From Solirubrobacter deserti (GTDB taxonomy: Bacteria; Actinomycetota; Thermoleophilia; Solirubrobacterales; Solirubrobacteraceae), in the NCBI RefSeq assembly GCF_027587175.1, contig NZ_JAPCID010000045.1, positions 1 to 64,000 of the forward strand: DNA of 64,000 bases, read 5' to 3'. The notes below the pieces were generated by a model, which saw nothing but the letters and a program-made list of their open reading frames with translations, was not told where the DNA came from and ran no database searches. A program made the position numbers and the translations under genes. Each line of letters opens with the position of its first letter. Positions within the stretch are counted from its first letter, which is position 1. This document shows positions 1 through 9,611 of the stretch, piece after piece.

Positions 1-1292
1 CCCGCCGCCGCGCTTGCGGTGCCGGCCGTCTCAGACGCCGCCGACGCCGCGGCCGCGCTCTCGCCGCGCGCCGACGGCGCGGCTGCCGCTGCGACCGGGG
101 CCGGCTTCGGCGCCGGCGACTTCGCTGCGGGCGGCGGCGTCGGTGGCGCGGGTTCCGACTTGGCCGCCGGAGGCGCCTCAGCCTTCGCGGTCTCAGGCTC
201 GACTTCAGCCTCAGAGACGAGGTCGTCGGTGCCGCCGTCGTCCGCGTCCTCGCTGGTTTCGCCTGCCGTGATCTGCTGGAAGACGGCGTCGGCCTCCGAG
301 CGGGGGTCGGCGGTCTCGGCCGCGGGGACGTCGGCAGGAGCCTCGTCCTCCGCCTTGGCCGGCTCGGGCGGTTGCGCGGCGGGAGCGGGCGTGCCGGCAG
401 CCGCTTCCGCGTCGCTGTCGGAGCCCGCGTCCTCGTCTTTGTCAGCCGTGGTCGGCGCGGCGTTCGCCGCGACCTCGGCGGCGGCCGGCGGCGCCCCGCC
501 TCCGGCCAGGGCCTGCTCGGCCGAGGCCTGTTTTCCCGCCGCGGCCGGCGCGGCGTCCTTGAGCGCCGACGCGATCGCCGAGTCAGCGCCCGCCAACGGG
601 CCACCCGTCGAGAGCGCCCCCGCCAGCCCGGCGGTGTCGGCGGTCGCGCCGTTGAGGCCCGTGACCGCCGGGGCGGCCCCATTGGCAGCCGGCGACGCGC
701 CGCCGAGGCCCGCGACCGCCGAAGCGGCCGCAGCGGCCCCATTGGCAGCCGGCGGCGCACCGTTGAGGGCCGAGGACGCCGCGTCAGCGGACGGAGAAGT
801 GCCGTTGAGCGCCGGCGAGGCGGCGTCGGCAGCCGGAGACGCGCCGTTGACGGCCGGCGAGGCCGCGTCGACAGCCGGAGACACGGCGTTCGACCACGAG
901 GCCGGACCGGTAGCCGAAGATGCGCCGTCCCGTGCCCGGGGCGATGGAGCCGCGCCGTTCGCGACGCCCTCGAGCGCCGGGACGGTTCCGCTCTCGCGCC
1001 GCGCAGCGGCGGCGGCGATTGCGGCCGCGATCGCGCCGTCGCCACCCGCGCCGCCCGTGTCGAATACGCCCGACGCGCCGCGGCCGGACCCCGCGCCTGC
1101 GCCGCCGCGCACGAAGCTGCTGACCGCGCTGTTGCCCGCCGTCTGCTGCAGGTTGAGCATCTGCTCGACGCTCATCGAACCCGGGCTCGCGGGTCCGGCG
1201 AAGGCCGGGACGCCGCCGGCGGACGCCGGGGCGGCGGCGCTGGCGACGGGGGCGGCCTCGGCGACCGCGTGGTCTTCGGTGCGTTCAGGCAT
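1..1292 (-). CDS. Ala/Pro-rich protein with N-terminal LQxxAGNxAV motif (3' end beyond window)
   Basis: Reading leftward from ATG 1292 the frame stays open to base 1, so the C-terminus is missing; about 430 residues are visible. Residues 48-57 read LQQTAGNSAV, the same motif as in the proteins at 5687 and 9611. Residues around 120-215 are short imperfect repeats of the type ASPAxNG/ASPAxDA, followed by a low-complexity Ala/Pro/Glu/Asp region (KAEDEAPADVPAAETADP and similar). No signal peptide or membrane segment is seen. The motif is, as I recall, typical of actinobacterial DUF4157/injection-system-associated proteins; any effector role is inference. A weak GAGG lies upstream of the start. 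The opposite strand is also open but is a composition artefact. Confidence 0.7.
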   Translation of the reverse strand, partial: MPERTEDHAVAEAAPVASAAAPASAGGVPAFAGPASPGSMSVEQMLNLQQTAGNSAVSSFVRGGAGAGSGRGASGVFDTGGAGGDGAIAAAIAAAAARRESGTVPALEGVANGAAPSPRARDGASSATGPASWSNAVSPAVDAASPAVNGASPAADAASPALNGTSPSADAASSALNGAPPAANGAAAAASAVAGLGGASPAANGAAPAVTGLNGATADTAGLAGALSTGGPLAGADSAIASALKDAAPAAAGKQASAEQALAGGGAPPAAAEVAANAAPTTADKDEDAGSDSDAEAAAGTPAPAAQPPEPAKAEDEAPADVPAAETADPRSEADAVFQQITAGETSEDADDGGTDDLVSEAEVEPETAKAEAPPAAKSEPAPPTPPPAAKSPAPKPAPVAAAAAPSARGESAAAASAASETAGTASAAA

Positions 1293-1466
1293 CAGACCCT
1301 CGCCTCAAAGACGAGCCCGCCCCACGACCACCGACCAAACGACAACGAGACCCCGCACCGGATGAGCGGAAGCGTACGCAATCGTCCAGAAACCGTCACG
1401 GCCCGTACGGGTACCCGTTCGCGCAGATCTCACCGCATGGTCACAACGACGTCACGGGCGGACTCG

Positions 1467-2267
1467 CTAAGGCGCGCAGACCGACGACGAGAAGCCGGGC
1501 ACCCGCCGCGGCGACGTCAGGCGCACGACGCGACGCACGACCCGCGTGCCGCGCCGCCACTCGAAGTCGGCCAGCCCGCGGAACGTGCGGCCGTCGATCC
1601 CGCTGAAGCGGAACGTGTAGCCGCCCTGCCAGGAGCGGTCGGCGCGGCCGAGCACCGTCCACGGCGAGGTCCCGTTGGGCACGTCGACCCAGCGCGCGCC
1701 CTCGGCGTACTGGAGCCGGAAGCGCGCCGCGACGCGGTCGCGCCGGGCGCCACCCGCGGGGCTCGCCGCGCGCACGCCCACGGCGGTCGGCGTGCACACG
1801 TTCATCGTGGCCCACGGGCGCGGGGCGGTGATCGAGTTGCAGCGCACGCGGCGGTTGTCGGCGACGCTGACGCAGTGCCGCGCGTCCAGCCGTAACCGGC
1901 CGCCGCGCACGACGTAGGCCCGCGTGCGGGCGAAGTTGCGCCCGTGCACGGTGAGCTCGAGCCGGGAGGCGGCGCTGAGCCGCAGCTTCGGGCGGAACAC
2001 GTGGCGCGGCCCGGTCGCGACGGCCTCCACGGACGTCTGGCCCAGGCACTCGTGGCAGTTCAGGGCAACGCGCTCGCCAGCGGCCACGCCGCCGACGGCG
2101 ATCGCGCGGACGGTCAGGCCCTGCGCGTCGAAGGTGACCGAGAACGGGGCCGGCGCGTCGGGAACGGCGTCGGCGGGCACGGCGGCGTGCGCGTCCGCGC
2201 TCACCAGCGCGGTCGCCACGCCCAGGACAGCGATGATTCGGGGGGAACGCACTACGCGGTGGAACAC
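1467..2267 (-). CDS. secreted protein of unknown function
   Basis: 266 residues from GTG 2267. The N-terminus (VFHRVVRSPRIIAVLGVATALV, cleaved near ADAHA) looks like a Sec signal peptide. The mature part is rich in beta-type sequence and has five to six cysteines (two in a NCHEC pair), suggesting a disulphide-stabilised exported domain. I do not recognise the family. It lies 30 bases downstream of the RTX/transglycosylase gene on the same strand and may be co-transcribed with it. An alternative GTG five codons downstream would shorten the signal peptide. Confidence 0.65.
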   Translation of the reverse strand: MFHRVVRSPRIIAVLGVATALVSADAHAAVPADAVPDAPAPFSVTFDAQGLTVRAIAVGGVAAGERVALNCHECLGQTSVEAVATGPRHVFRPKLRLSAASRLELTVHGRNFARTRAYVVRGGRLRLDARHCVSVADNRRVRCNSITAPRPWATMNVCTPTAVGVRAASPAGGARRDRVAARFRLQYAEGARWVDVPNGTSPWTVLGRADRSWQGGYTFRFSGIDGRTFRGLADFEWRRGTRVVRRVVRLTSPRRVPGFSSSVCAP

Positions 2268-2297
2268 GCGTTCGCGCGCGACGTTGCGGGGTTCGCC

Positions 2298-5200
2298 TCA
2301 GCGGTACTTCTTGGACGCCGCGAGGACCTTCTTCACGTACCAGTCCGCATGGTTGTAGGCGAACAGCGCCTTGTACCAGGAACCCGGCGCCCCGGACGCC
2401 CGCAGGTAGCGGGCGGAGGAGTAGATCGCGTCGACCGCGTTGTACGGGTCGGCCTTGCCGTCACCGCTGGCGTCCATCCCCCACTCCTTCCAGGTCGCGG
2501 GCATGAACTGCGTCCAGCCGATCGCGCCCGCGGAGGACGGGCCCATGTTACACCCGTGCGCGGACTCGACCTCGGTCAGGCCGGCGAGGATCTGCCAGCG
2601 CAGGCCGAACGCCTTCGCGGCGCGCTGGAAGATCGGCTTGAGGATCGCGGAGCCGCTGCACGGCGACGGGGAGCGCAGGCCGCTGAGGTGCTTGGGCTTG
2701 CGCCCGAGGCGGAAGTTCGAGCGCGACGCGAGCGCGGTGAGGCTGGCGACCTTCACGCGCGGCGTGCTCAGGTTCAGCCGCCAGACGGCGGCCGCGGGCT
2801 GGCCGCGCCGGGACGGCGTGTGGCGCCAGCTCAGGTGCAGGTGGTGCCCGCGGCCGTGGTTGGCGTCCCCGTTGTAGCCGACCCACCGGAACGGCGCGCG
2901 CGGGCGGTTCTGGCGCGGCTCGGCCCACTTCGCGAGCCGGTCGATGTCGTTCCAGGAGCCGCCCGGGCCCGGGACGATGTCGATCGCCAGCCCCAGCGGG
3001 TGCTCGCCCGCGGCCGAGTGGCCTTCCATCGCGTAGCCGTCGGTGATGCGGATCTTGTAACGGGCGACGAGGTAGCGGATGTCGGCCAGCAGGCGGGAGT
3101 CGATGCGCTCGCCCGGGAAGCCGGGGATGCCGACGAAGCGCCCGCGACCCGTGACCCTCGCGACGCCGCGCACGGTCGCGGTGGCGGTGACGGTTTCGAC
3201 CGACACGGGCGCCGCCTCCTGCCCGCTCGCCTTCGTCTTGGTCGTGTGGGTCTTCTCGCACGCGACGGGCTTGTCGGCCTTGTCGGCCCACGCCTCGTCG
3301 CGGCCCGCGCCGCAGCGCAGCGCCTCGGTGGTGGCGTCACGGCCGTCGAGGCGGTCGTTGCCCGCGCCGCCGTCGACCGCGTCGACGCCCTTGTTGCCCC
3401 ACAGCCGGTCCTTGCCCTCGCCGCCCGCGATCGTGTCGTTGCCGTCGCCGCCGCGGATGGTGTCGTCGCCGCCCTCGCCGAAGAGCTGCTCGTGCGCCGC
3501 GCCGCCGGTGAGCTTGTCGTGGCCGGCGCCGCCGATCACGGCCTCGATCGAGGTGGTGACCGTGTCGCCCTCGCCGAGCTCGCCGTCGTCGGGCTGGTCG
3601 CCGAGCGTGATCGTGAGCGCGTTCGCGCGCGCCGCGTAGTCCGCGGTGTCGCGCCCGCCGTCGCCGGACAGCCGATCCGCGCCGGCGCCGCCGACCAGCA
3701 CGTCGTCGTCGTTGCCGCCGCTGACGGCGTCGTTGCCGCCGTCGCCGTTGAGGCGGTCGGCGCCGTTGTCGCCCTTGGTCTCGTCGTTGCCGTCGCCGCC
3801 GTTGACGAGGTCGGAGCCGTCGCCGCCGTACACGCGGTCGTCATCCGGCCCGCCGGCGAGCCGGTCGTCGCCCTGCTCGCCCTGCAGCAGGTCGTTGCCC
3901 GCGCCGTCGCTGAGCGCGTCGTTGCCCGAGCCGCCGTAGAGCTGGTCGTTGCCGGCCCCACCGTCCAGGGAGTCGTGCCCGTCGCCGCCCGTGAGCTTGT
4001 CGGTGCCGTCGCCGCCCGTGAGGGCGTCGTTCCCGCCCGCCCCGGTCAGCGCGTCCGTCCCGGCGCCGGCGACGAGCGTGTCGTCGTCGTTGCCGCCGTC
4101 GAGCTTGTTCGCGCCTTCGCCGCCGTTGAGGCCGTCGTTGCCGTTGGCGCCCGCGAGCGTGTCGTCGCCGTCGCCCGCCGCGAGTGTGTCGTCGCCGTTG
4201 CCGCCGTCGAGCCGGTTGTCGCCGTTGCCGGCGTCGAGCCCGTCGTTGCCCTCCGCCCCGGTCAGCGCGTCGTTGTCGGCGCCGCCGTCGAGCGTGTCGT
4301 GGCCGTCGCCGCCGTCGAGCTCGTCGCGGCCCCCGGCGCCCGCGAGCCGGTCGTCGCCGTCCTCGCCGCGGCCCTTGTCCTGGCCGTCGTCGAGCGTCAG
4401 GACATCGCTGCCCGCGCCGCCCCAGGCCTGGTCGTCGCCCGAGCCGCCGGTGACCGAGTCGTCGCCGTCGCCGCCCTTGAGGACGTCGGCCGCGCCCGCG
4501 CCGTCCAGCGCGTCGGCGCCCGTGCCGCCCTCGAGCGTGTCGGTGCCGTCGGCGCCGGCGAGCGTGTCCGCGCCCTCGTCACCGTAGGCCTTGTCGTTGC
4601 CGGCGCCGGCCGTGATCGCGTCGGCGTCGTCGCCGCCGTAGACGGTGTCGTTGCCGTCGCCCGCGTCCAGCGTGTCGCGGCCCGCGGCGCCGGTGAGGAT
4701 GTCGTCGCCGGAGCCGCCGGTGAGCGCGTCGTCGCCGTGCGTGCCGGTGAGCCGGTCGTTGCCGCCGTTGCCGGCGAGCACCGCGCCGGTCAGCGTGTCG
4801 CCCGCGCTGCCGCCGACCAGGCGCTCGACGCTCGGCCGCACATCGTCGCGCTCGCCGCTCGCACCGTCGTCGTTGACGCCGTCGGCGTCGACCGTCACGC
4901 CGGAGGTGCGGGAGCCGTAGTCCGCGGTGTCGGTGCCGGCGCCGCCCTCGAGCACGTCGGCGCCGCCCGCGCCGTCGAGCACGTCGTCGCCGAGCCCGCC
5001 GTCGAGCGCGTTCGCGGCGCCGGTTCCGGTCAGATCGTCGTTGCCGGAGCCGCCGACCAGGTCCTCGACGCCGTTGAAGGTGTCGCCTTCGCCGCTGCCC
5101 GCGGCCAGGTCGACGACGACGCCGGCCACGCGCGCGGAGAAGTCCACGCGATCGGTTCCCGCGCCGCCCGCGTACGTGTCGTTGCCCGCGCCGGCGAGGA

Positions 5201-5552
5201 ACACGTCCGCGCCGCCGCCGCCCGTCACGAGGTCGCGGCCCGCGCCGTCACCCACGGTGACCGGCACGGTGACGCTCGTGGTGAACGTGTCGTCGCCGTC
5301 GCCGAGCTCGACCGCGAAGCGGGCCGCGGCCGGGCAGGTCACGCGGCCGGCCCCCGCCACGGTGCAGCCGGCGCCCGCCGTGAGCGGGGCCGAGGAGTCA
5401 CGCACCTCGGTCGCGCTGACCACCGTGAGGCGGTTCGTCTCCCCCGCCGCGGCGGTGTAGGTCACGACGCCGCCGGCGGACGAGACGGTCGCCCCGAAAG
5501 CGCTCGCGGGGACGAACAACAGGCACAGCAGGATCAGCGGGAGGGCACGCAC
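2298..5552 (-). CDS. secreted RTX-repeat protein with M15-like and lytic transglycosylase domains
   Basis: 1084 residues from GTG 5552, with a signal peptide (MRALPLILLCLLFVPASA, cleaved near AFG). Residues about 85-740 are tandem calcium-binding RTX nonapeptides of the GGxGxDxL type. Next is an M15-peptidase-like segment with GEHPLGLAID (H851, D858) and HHLHLSW (H904/H906), matching the zinc-site spacing of D-Ala-D-Ala carboxypeptidases. The C-terminus is a soluble lytic transglycosylase (SLT) domain with probable catalytic E996 in EVESAHG, followed by AGAIGWTQFMP. The combination suggests a calcium-stabilised exported enzyme acting on peptidoglycan. RTX repeats usually go with type I secretion in Gram-negatives, but here a Sec-type signal is present. 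Fusion of all three parts is unusual. Confidence 0.85.
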   Translation of the reverse strand: MRALPLILLCLLFVPASAFGATVSSAGGVVTYTAAAGETNRLTVVSATEVRDSSAPLTAGAGCTVAGAGRVTCPAAARFAVELGDGDDTFTTSVTVPVTVGDGAGRDLVTGGGGADVFLAGAGNDTYAGGAGTDRVDFSARVAGVVVDLAAGSGEGDTFNGVEDLVGGSGNDDLTGTGAANALDGGLGDDVLDGAGGADVLEGGAGTDTADYGSRTSGVTVDADGVNDDGASGERDDVRPSVERLVGGSAGDTLTGAVLAGNGGNDRLTGTHGDDALTGGSGDDILTGAAGRDTLDAGDGNDTVYGGDDADAITAGAGNDKAYGDEGADTLAGADGTDTLEGGTGADALDGAGAADVLKGGDGDDSVTGGSGDDQAWGGAGSDVLTLDDGQDKGRGEDGDDRLAGAGGRDELDGGDGHDTLDGGADNDALTGAEGNDGLDAGNGDNRLDGGNGDDTLAAGDGDDTLAGANGNDGLNGGEGANKLDGGNDDDTLVAGAGTDALTGAGGNDALTGGDGTDKLTGGDGHDSLDGGAGNDQLYGGSGNDALSDGAGNDLLQGEQGDDRLAGGPDDDRVYGGDGSDLVNGGDGNDETKGDNGADRLNGDGGNDAVSGGNDDDVLVGGAGADRLSGDGGRDTADYAARANALTITLGDQPDDGELGEGDTVTTSIEAVIGGAGHDKLTGGAAHEQLFGEGGDDTIRGGDGNDTIAGGEGKDRLWGNKGVDAVDGGAGNDRLDGRDATTEALRCGAGRDEAWADKADKPVACEKTHTTKTKASGQEAAPVSVETVTATATVRGVARVTGRGRFVGIPGFPGERIDSRLLADIRYLVARYKIRITDGYAMEGHSAAGEHPLGLAIDIVPGPGGSWNDIDRLAKWAEPRQNRPRAPFRWVGYNGDANHGRGHHLHLSWRHTPSRRGQPAAAVWRLNLSTPRVKVASLTALASRSNFRLGRKPKHLSGLRSPSPCSGSAILKPIFQRAAKAFGLRWQILAGLTEVESAHGCNMGPSSAGAIGWTQFMPATWKEWGMDASGDGKADPYNAVDAIYSSARYLRASGAPGSWYKALFAYNHADWYVKKVLAASKKYR

Positions 5553-5686
5553 CTACCAGGTGGTCGGCACCCCGATGCACGACTTGACGGGGTGTCAGGG
5601 AACTGGCACGCGGCCACCATGCGCCGACGAGTCCGCGCGCGGACACCTGTTCAACCAGGCATCCTCGACTGGGTTAGGTTCTCCGC

Positions 5687-6754
5687 GTGAAGCCGGCCGA
5701 ACGCCAGCCGCAGCCGCGCGAACCCGATCCGGCGGTCCCAGCCCCCGGCCGCGCGCCCGGTCTGCCCGTGCGTGGCGCGCTCACCCCGGCGGCCGTTCTG
5801 GCGCTCCAGCGCAACGCCGGCAACCACGCGGTGAGCCAGCTCCTCGGGCGGCGCCCGCTGCTGCTGCGGGAGGTCTCGGAGGAAGAGACGGTGGCGCAGC
5901 CGACCCCTGACGAGCTGGCGACGTGCCGGAGGTGCGCGGCGATCCTGGACGGGCTCACGCAGCAAGCACGCGCGGAGCTGATCAACGGGGAGGTGCGCGA
6001 CTGGGTCGGCGACAAGTTCAACACGTTCATGAAGTTCATCGCAGCCGGCAAGGACAATCTCGCTGTTCTATGGGCCGCGAACGCGATCGAGGAGCGCGTG
6101 TATGCGCTGCTCAAGACCACCAAGCTGCCGTGCGACTGGAAGCCGCAGCGGGCGGAATCGATGGGATCTGCGTCCAAGCCGGACATCGTGCTGCTCTTCG
6201 CGGACAGCAAAGTCGGGCTGATCGATGTCACCTCGGATGCAGGCCACATCCTCAGGAAGGCCGGCAACTGGGTGGGCGGCGCCAAGCACATCTATGCCGC
6301 CGAGGTCCTCTTCGCGAAGATCGACCTCCCGCACTTGTCGGTCATCAAGCAGGCGCTCGGTAAGACGGGACGGATCAGCATTCGCATTCGCGTCAAGAAG
6401 GCCGGCGCCATCCAGAAGGAGCGCAAGCAGCAGCGTGACAAGGACGCGGCCCGGGCTCGGCGGCTCTGGAACACGTATGGCTCCGTGGAGAAGATCGCCG
6501 CGAGCGAGTCGGAATTCGCGAACGCGGGCGAGGTGCGGAAGTTCCTCCGTTCCGTGAACTTCACGGCCAAGGGGTTCAAGGGCAAAACGCGCAAGGCCCT
6601 TGGAGGCATGGACCGGATCGCACAGGACGAGGCAAAACGCAAGCGCGCGCGCAAGGCGCGCGAGCGCCGCCGTGAGATCGAAGCCGCACGCGCGAACGCG
6701 CCAAGCGGCAGCGACGGCTCGGAGTCCGAGTCCGAATCCGAATCCGACGGCTAG
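5687..6754 (+). CDS. LQRNAGN-motif protein with possible nuclease-like core
   Basis: 355 residues from GTG 5687. The N-terminus is Pro/Arg-rich and then reads ALQRNAGNHAVSQLL (residues 39-53), the motif shared with the genes at 1292 and 10660. Residues 160-215 contain KPDIVLLF and, about ten residues later, LIDVTSD, followed by GGAKHIYAAEVLF. The spacing resembles a PD-(D/E)xK nuclease core, but the E-x-K part is not canonical. Residues 230-330 are strongly basic and probably helical, and the tail is acidic (SESESESESD). There is no signal peptide. A role as an injected or released effector with nucleic-acid activity is speculative. It is divergent from the RTX gene, with 134 bases between. 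Confidence 0.6.
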   Translation: MKPAERQPQPREPDPAVPAPGRAPGLPVRGALTPAAVLALQRNAGNHAVSQLLGRRPLLLREVSEEETVAQPTPDELATCRRCAAILDGLTQQARAELINGEVRDWVGDKFNTFMKFIAAGKDNLAVLWAANAIEERVYALLKTTKLPCDWKPQRAESMGSASKPDIVLLFADSKVGLIDVTSDAGHILRKAGNWVGGAKHIYAAEVLFAKIDLPHLSVIKQALGKTGRISIRIRVKKAGAIQKERKQQRDKDAARARRLWNTYGSVEKIAASESEFANAGEVRKFLRSVNFTAKGFKGKTRKALGGMDRIAQDEAKRKRARKARERRREIEAARANAPSGSDGSESESESESDG

Positions 6755-6796
6755 GCCGGCCGAGGTCGGAGGCGGCGCCCCCGGTACGATCGCGAC

Positions 6797-9109
6797 GTGA
6801 CCGGGATCGAGAGCGCGGAGCTCGAGCGGCTCCACGCGTATTGGCGCGCCACCAACTACCTGTCCGTCGGGCAGATCTACCTCCGGGACAACCCGCTGCT
6901 GCGTGAGCCGCTCACGCTCGAGCACGTCAAACCGAGGCTGCTCGGTCACTGGGGCACGACACCGGGCTTGAACCTGCTGTACGCGCACATGAACCGGCTG
7001 ATCAAGCTGCGCGACCAACCGACGCTGTTCATCACCGGACCGGGGCACGGCGGCCCGGGGCTCGTCGCCAACACGTGGCTGGAGGGCTCCTACAGCGAGC
7101 GCTACCCGAGCGTGTCGCGCGACGAGCGCGGGATGCGCGAGCTGTTCAAGCAGTTCTCCTACCCGGGCGGGATCCCGAGCCACGTCGCGCCGGAGACGCC
7201 CGGCTCGATCCACGAGGGTGGCGAGCTCGGGTACGCGCTCGTGCACGCCTACGGCGCCGCGTTCGACAACCCGGAGCTGCTGGTGCTGTGCGTGGTCGGC
7301 GACGGTGAGGCCGAGACCGGCCCGCTCGCCGCGAGCTGGCACTCGAACAAGTTCCTGCACCCGGAGCGGGACGGCAAGGTGCTGCCCGTCCTGCACCTCA
7401 ACGGCTACAAGATCGCCAACCCGACGGTGCTCGCGCGGATCGGCGACACCGCGCTGGGCGACCTGATGCGGGGGTACGGCCACGAGCCGCTGTTCGTGGA
7501 GGGCGACGACCCGCACGCGGTGCACGCGCAGCTCGCCGCCACGCTCGAGCAAGCGCTCGACGCGCTGGCCGCCGGCGAGCACCCGATGATCGTCCTGCGC
7601 ACGCCGAAGGGCTGGACGGGCCCGAAGGAGGTCGACGGCACGCCGGTCGAGAACACGTTCCGCGCGCACCAGGTCCCGCTTGCCGGGCTCGCCGACAATC
7701 CGGAGCACCTGGCCGCGCTGGAGGCGTGGATGCGCTCGTACAAACCCGAGGAGCTGTTCGACGAGGACGGCGTCCCGCTCGTGGAGCTGACCGACCAGGC
7801 GCCAGAGGGTCCGCTGCGGATGGGTGCGATCCCGCAGGCCAACGGCGGCGAGCTGCTCGAGGACCTGCGCCTGCCGGACTTCCGCGACTACGCCGTCGAC
7901 GTCCCGAGCCCGGCCGAGACCTCGAGCGAGCCGATGCGCGTGCTCGGCACGTTCCTGCGCGACGTCATGCGCGACAACATGCGCACGTTCCGCGTGTTCG
8001 GGCCCGACGAGACGGCCTCGAACCGGCTGCAGGCGCTTTTCGACGTCACCGGCCGCACCTGGCAGGCCGAGACGCTCGACACCGACGAGCACCTCGCGCC
8101 CGACGGCCGCGTGATGGAGGTGCTGTCCGAGCACCTGTGCCAGGGCTGGCTGGAGGGCTACCTGCTCACCGGCCGCCACGGCGTGTTCAACTGCTACGAG
8201 GCGTTCATCCACATCGTCGACTCGATGTTCAACCAGCACGCGAAGTGGTTGAAGGTCACGCGCGACATCCCGTGGCGCGCGCCGATCGCGTCGCTCAACT
8301 ACCTGCTGTCCTCGCACGTCTGGCGTCAGGACCACAACGGCTTCTCCCACCAGGACCCGGGCTTCATCGATCACGTGGTCAACAAGAAGGCCGAGATCGT
8401 CCGCGTCTACCTCCCGCCGGACGCCAACACGCTGCTGTCGGTCGCCGATCACTGCCTGCGCAGCAAGCACTACGTCAACGTCGTCGTCGCCGGTAAGCAG
8501 CCGTGCCTGAACCTGCTGGGGATGGACGAGGCGATCGCGCACTGTACGCGCGGGATCGGGATCTGGGACTGGGCGTCCAACGACGCCGGCAGCGACCCCG
8601 ACGTCGTGCTCGCCTGCGCCGGGGACGTCCCGACACTGGAGACGCTCGCCGCCGCCGCGCTGTTGCGCGAGCACCTGCCCGACCTGAAGGTGCGCGTGAT
8701 CAACATCGTCGACCTGATGCGCCTGCAGGACGACTCCGAGCACCCGCACGGGCTCTCGCACGGCCAGTTCGACGCGCTGTTCACCGTCGACCGTCCGGTG
8801 ATCTTCGCCTACCACGGCTACCCGTGGCTGATCCACCGGCTCGCCTACCGCCGCACCAACCACGGCAACCTCCACGTGCGCGGCTACAAGGAGGAGGGCA
8901 CCACCACGACCCCGTTCGACATGGTGATGCTCAACGACATGGACCGCTTCCACCTGGTGATGGACGTGATCGACCGCGTGCCCAGCCTGGGCTCGCGCGC
9001 CGCGCATCTGCGCCAGCAGATGGTCGACGAGCGGCTGCGCCACCGTGCCCACACGCGCGAGCACGGCGACGATCCCGACAGCGTCAAGTCATGGGTGTGG
9101 CCCTATTGA
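6797..9109 (+). CDS. xfp: xylulose-5-phosphate/fructose-6-phosphate phosphoketolase
   Basis: 770 residues from GTG 6797, slightly shorter than the usual 790-825. The enzyme uses thiamine diphosphate to cleave xylulose-5-P (and often fructose-6-P) with phosphate, giving acetyl-P and glyceraldehyde-3-P or erythrose-4-P in the cytosol. Visible family signatures are the N-terminal [30 protein letters not shown] near residue 140 and GDGEAETGP near residue 170. No acetate kinase or phosphotransacetylase gene adjoins it. It sits alone between two motif-bearing genes, 42 bases after the first. Confidence 0.95.
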   Translation: MTGIESAELERLHAYWRATNYLSVGQIYLRDNPLLREPLTLEHVKPRLLGHWGTTPGLNLLYAHMNRLIKLRDQPTLFITGPGHGGPGLVANTWLEGSYSERYPSVSRDERGMRELFKQFSYPGGIPSHVAPETPGSIHEGGELGYALVHAYGAAFDNPELLVLCVVGDGEAETGPLAASWHSNKFLHPERDGKVLPVLHLNGYKIANPTVLARIGDTALGDLMRGYGHEPLFVEGDDPHAVHAQLAATLEQALDALAAGEHPMIVLRTPKGWTGPKEVDGTPVENTFRAHQVPLAGLADNPEHLAALEAWMRSYKPEELFDEDGVPLVELTDQAPEGPLRMGAIPQANGGELLEDLRLPDFRDYAVDVPSPAETSSEPMRVLGTFLRDVMRDNMRTFRVFGPDETASNRLQALFDVTGRTWQAETLDTDEHLAPDGRVMEVLSEHLCQGWLEGYLLTGRHGVFNCYEAFIHIVDSMFNQHAKWLKVTRDIPWRAPIASLNYLLSSHVWRQDHNGFSHQDPGFIDHVVNKKAEIVRVYLPPDANTLLSVADHCLRSKHYVNVVVAGKQPCLNLLGMDEAIAHCTRGIGIWDWASNDAGSDPDVVLACAGDVPTLETLAAAALLREHLPDLKVRVINIVDLMRLQDDSEHPHGLSHGQFDALFTVDRPVIFAYHGYPWLIHRLAYRRTNHGNLHVRGYKEEGTTTTPFDMVMLNDMDRFHLVMDVIDRVPSLGSRAAHLRQQMVDERLRHRAHTREHGDDPDSVKSWVWPY

Positions 9110-9194
9110 TCGGCTCGCGCCACCTCGATGGTGCCCAACCTGCGGCGCGGACGCCGATACGAACCCGCCGGCCAGTCATGGCTGCGCGAGCAGC

Positions 9195-9611
9195 TCAGCG
9201 GATGAACTGGCCCGGATCCTCGTAGATCCGCTCCGAGTAGTCCGCCAAGGTCGTTGGCGCGAAGACCTCGAGGAAGTCGACCGCGCCATCCTCTTCGGAG
9301 AACGCGACGCCGCGCTCCGGCCACACGTACAGCACGGCCCGCTTGCCCGCCCGCGAGCGCAGCTCATGCGCACCGGGTCCGAGCGCGGCGGCCAGCGCGT
9401 CGGGGTCCACGTCCTCGGGCGCGCCCGCGTAGAGCATCACCTGCCGGTCACCGTCGAAGTAGAAGAACCCCGGCCACAGCGAGGCCGCCCGCACGCGGGC
9501 GACCGGGCGCAGCCGTTCGTAGCGGACGCCGTCCTCGACGACGGCGTCCGGGGCCCGCGACAGCACCTCGTCGCGCGACAACCCGCGCAGCGCGTAAGCC
9601 TGATCGAGCAT
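9195..9611 (-). CDS. small protein translationally coupled to metalloprotease gene (possible immunity or partner)
   Basis: 138 residues from ATG 9611; a GTG one codon upstream is also possible. The ATG shares its A with the TGA of the upstream metalloprotease gene (TGATG), which implies tight translational coupling. It is cytosolic, with no signal peptide. The sequence has aromatic patches such as WPGFFYFDG and WPERGVAF and ends in a YSERIYEDPGQF pattern. I recognise no family with certainty. The position directly behind a putative effector is the usual place for an immunity protein or chaperone; that role is inferred from context only. Confidence 0.6.
   Translation of the reverse strand: MLDQAYALRGLSRDEVLSRAPDAVVEDGVRYERLRPVARVRAASLWPGFFYFDGDRQVMLYAGAPEDVDPDALAAALGPGAHELRSRAGKRAVLYVWPERGVAFSEEDGAVDFLEVFAPTTLADYSERIYEDPGQFIR

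Noticed and set aside
19-1365. Long plus-strand open frame of 448 codons
   Set aside because: It is the mirror of the Ala-rich minus-strand gene in GCC/GGC-rich DNA; the minus-strand product has the recognisable motif, the plus-strand one only low complexity.
3300-5300. Regular short repeats that could suggest a CRISPR array or satellite
   Set aside because: The period is 27 bases in frame and encodes RTX nonapeptides with varied third positions; there are no unique spacers.
1944-5690. 1248-codon plus-strand open frame
   Set aside because: Runs opposite the RTX/transglycosylase gene; its Val/Ala repeats merely reflect the reverse complement of the RTX repeats.
6068-9064. 998-codon minus-strand open frame
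   Set aside because: Antisense to phosphoketolase, whose signatures are complete on the plus strand.
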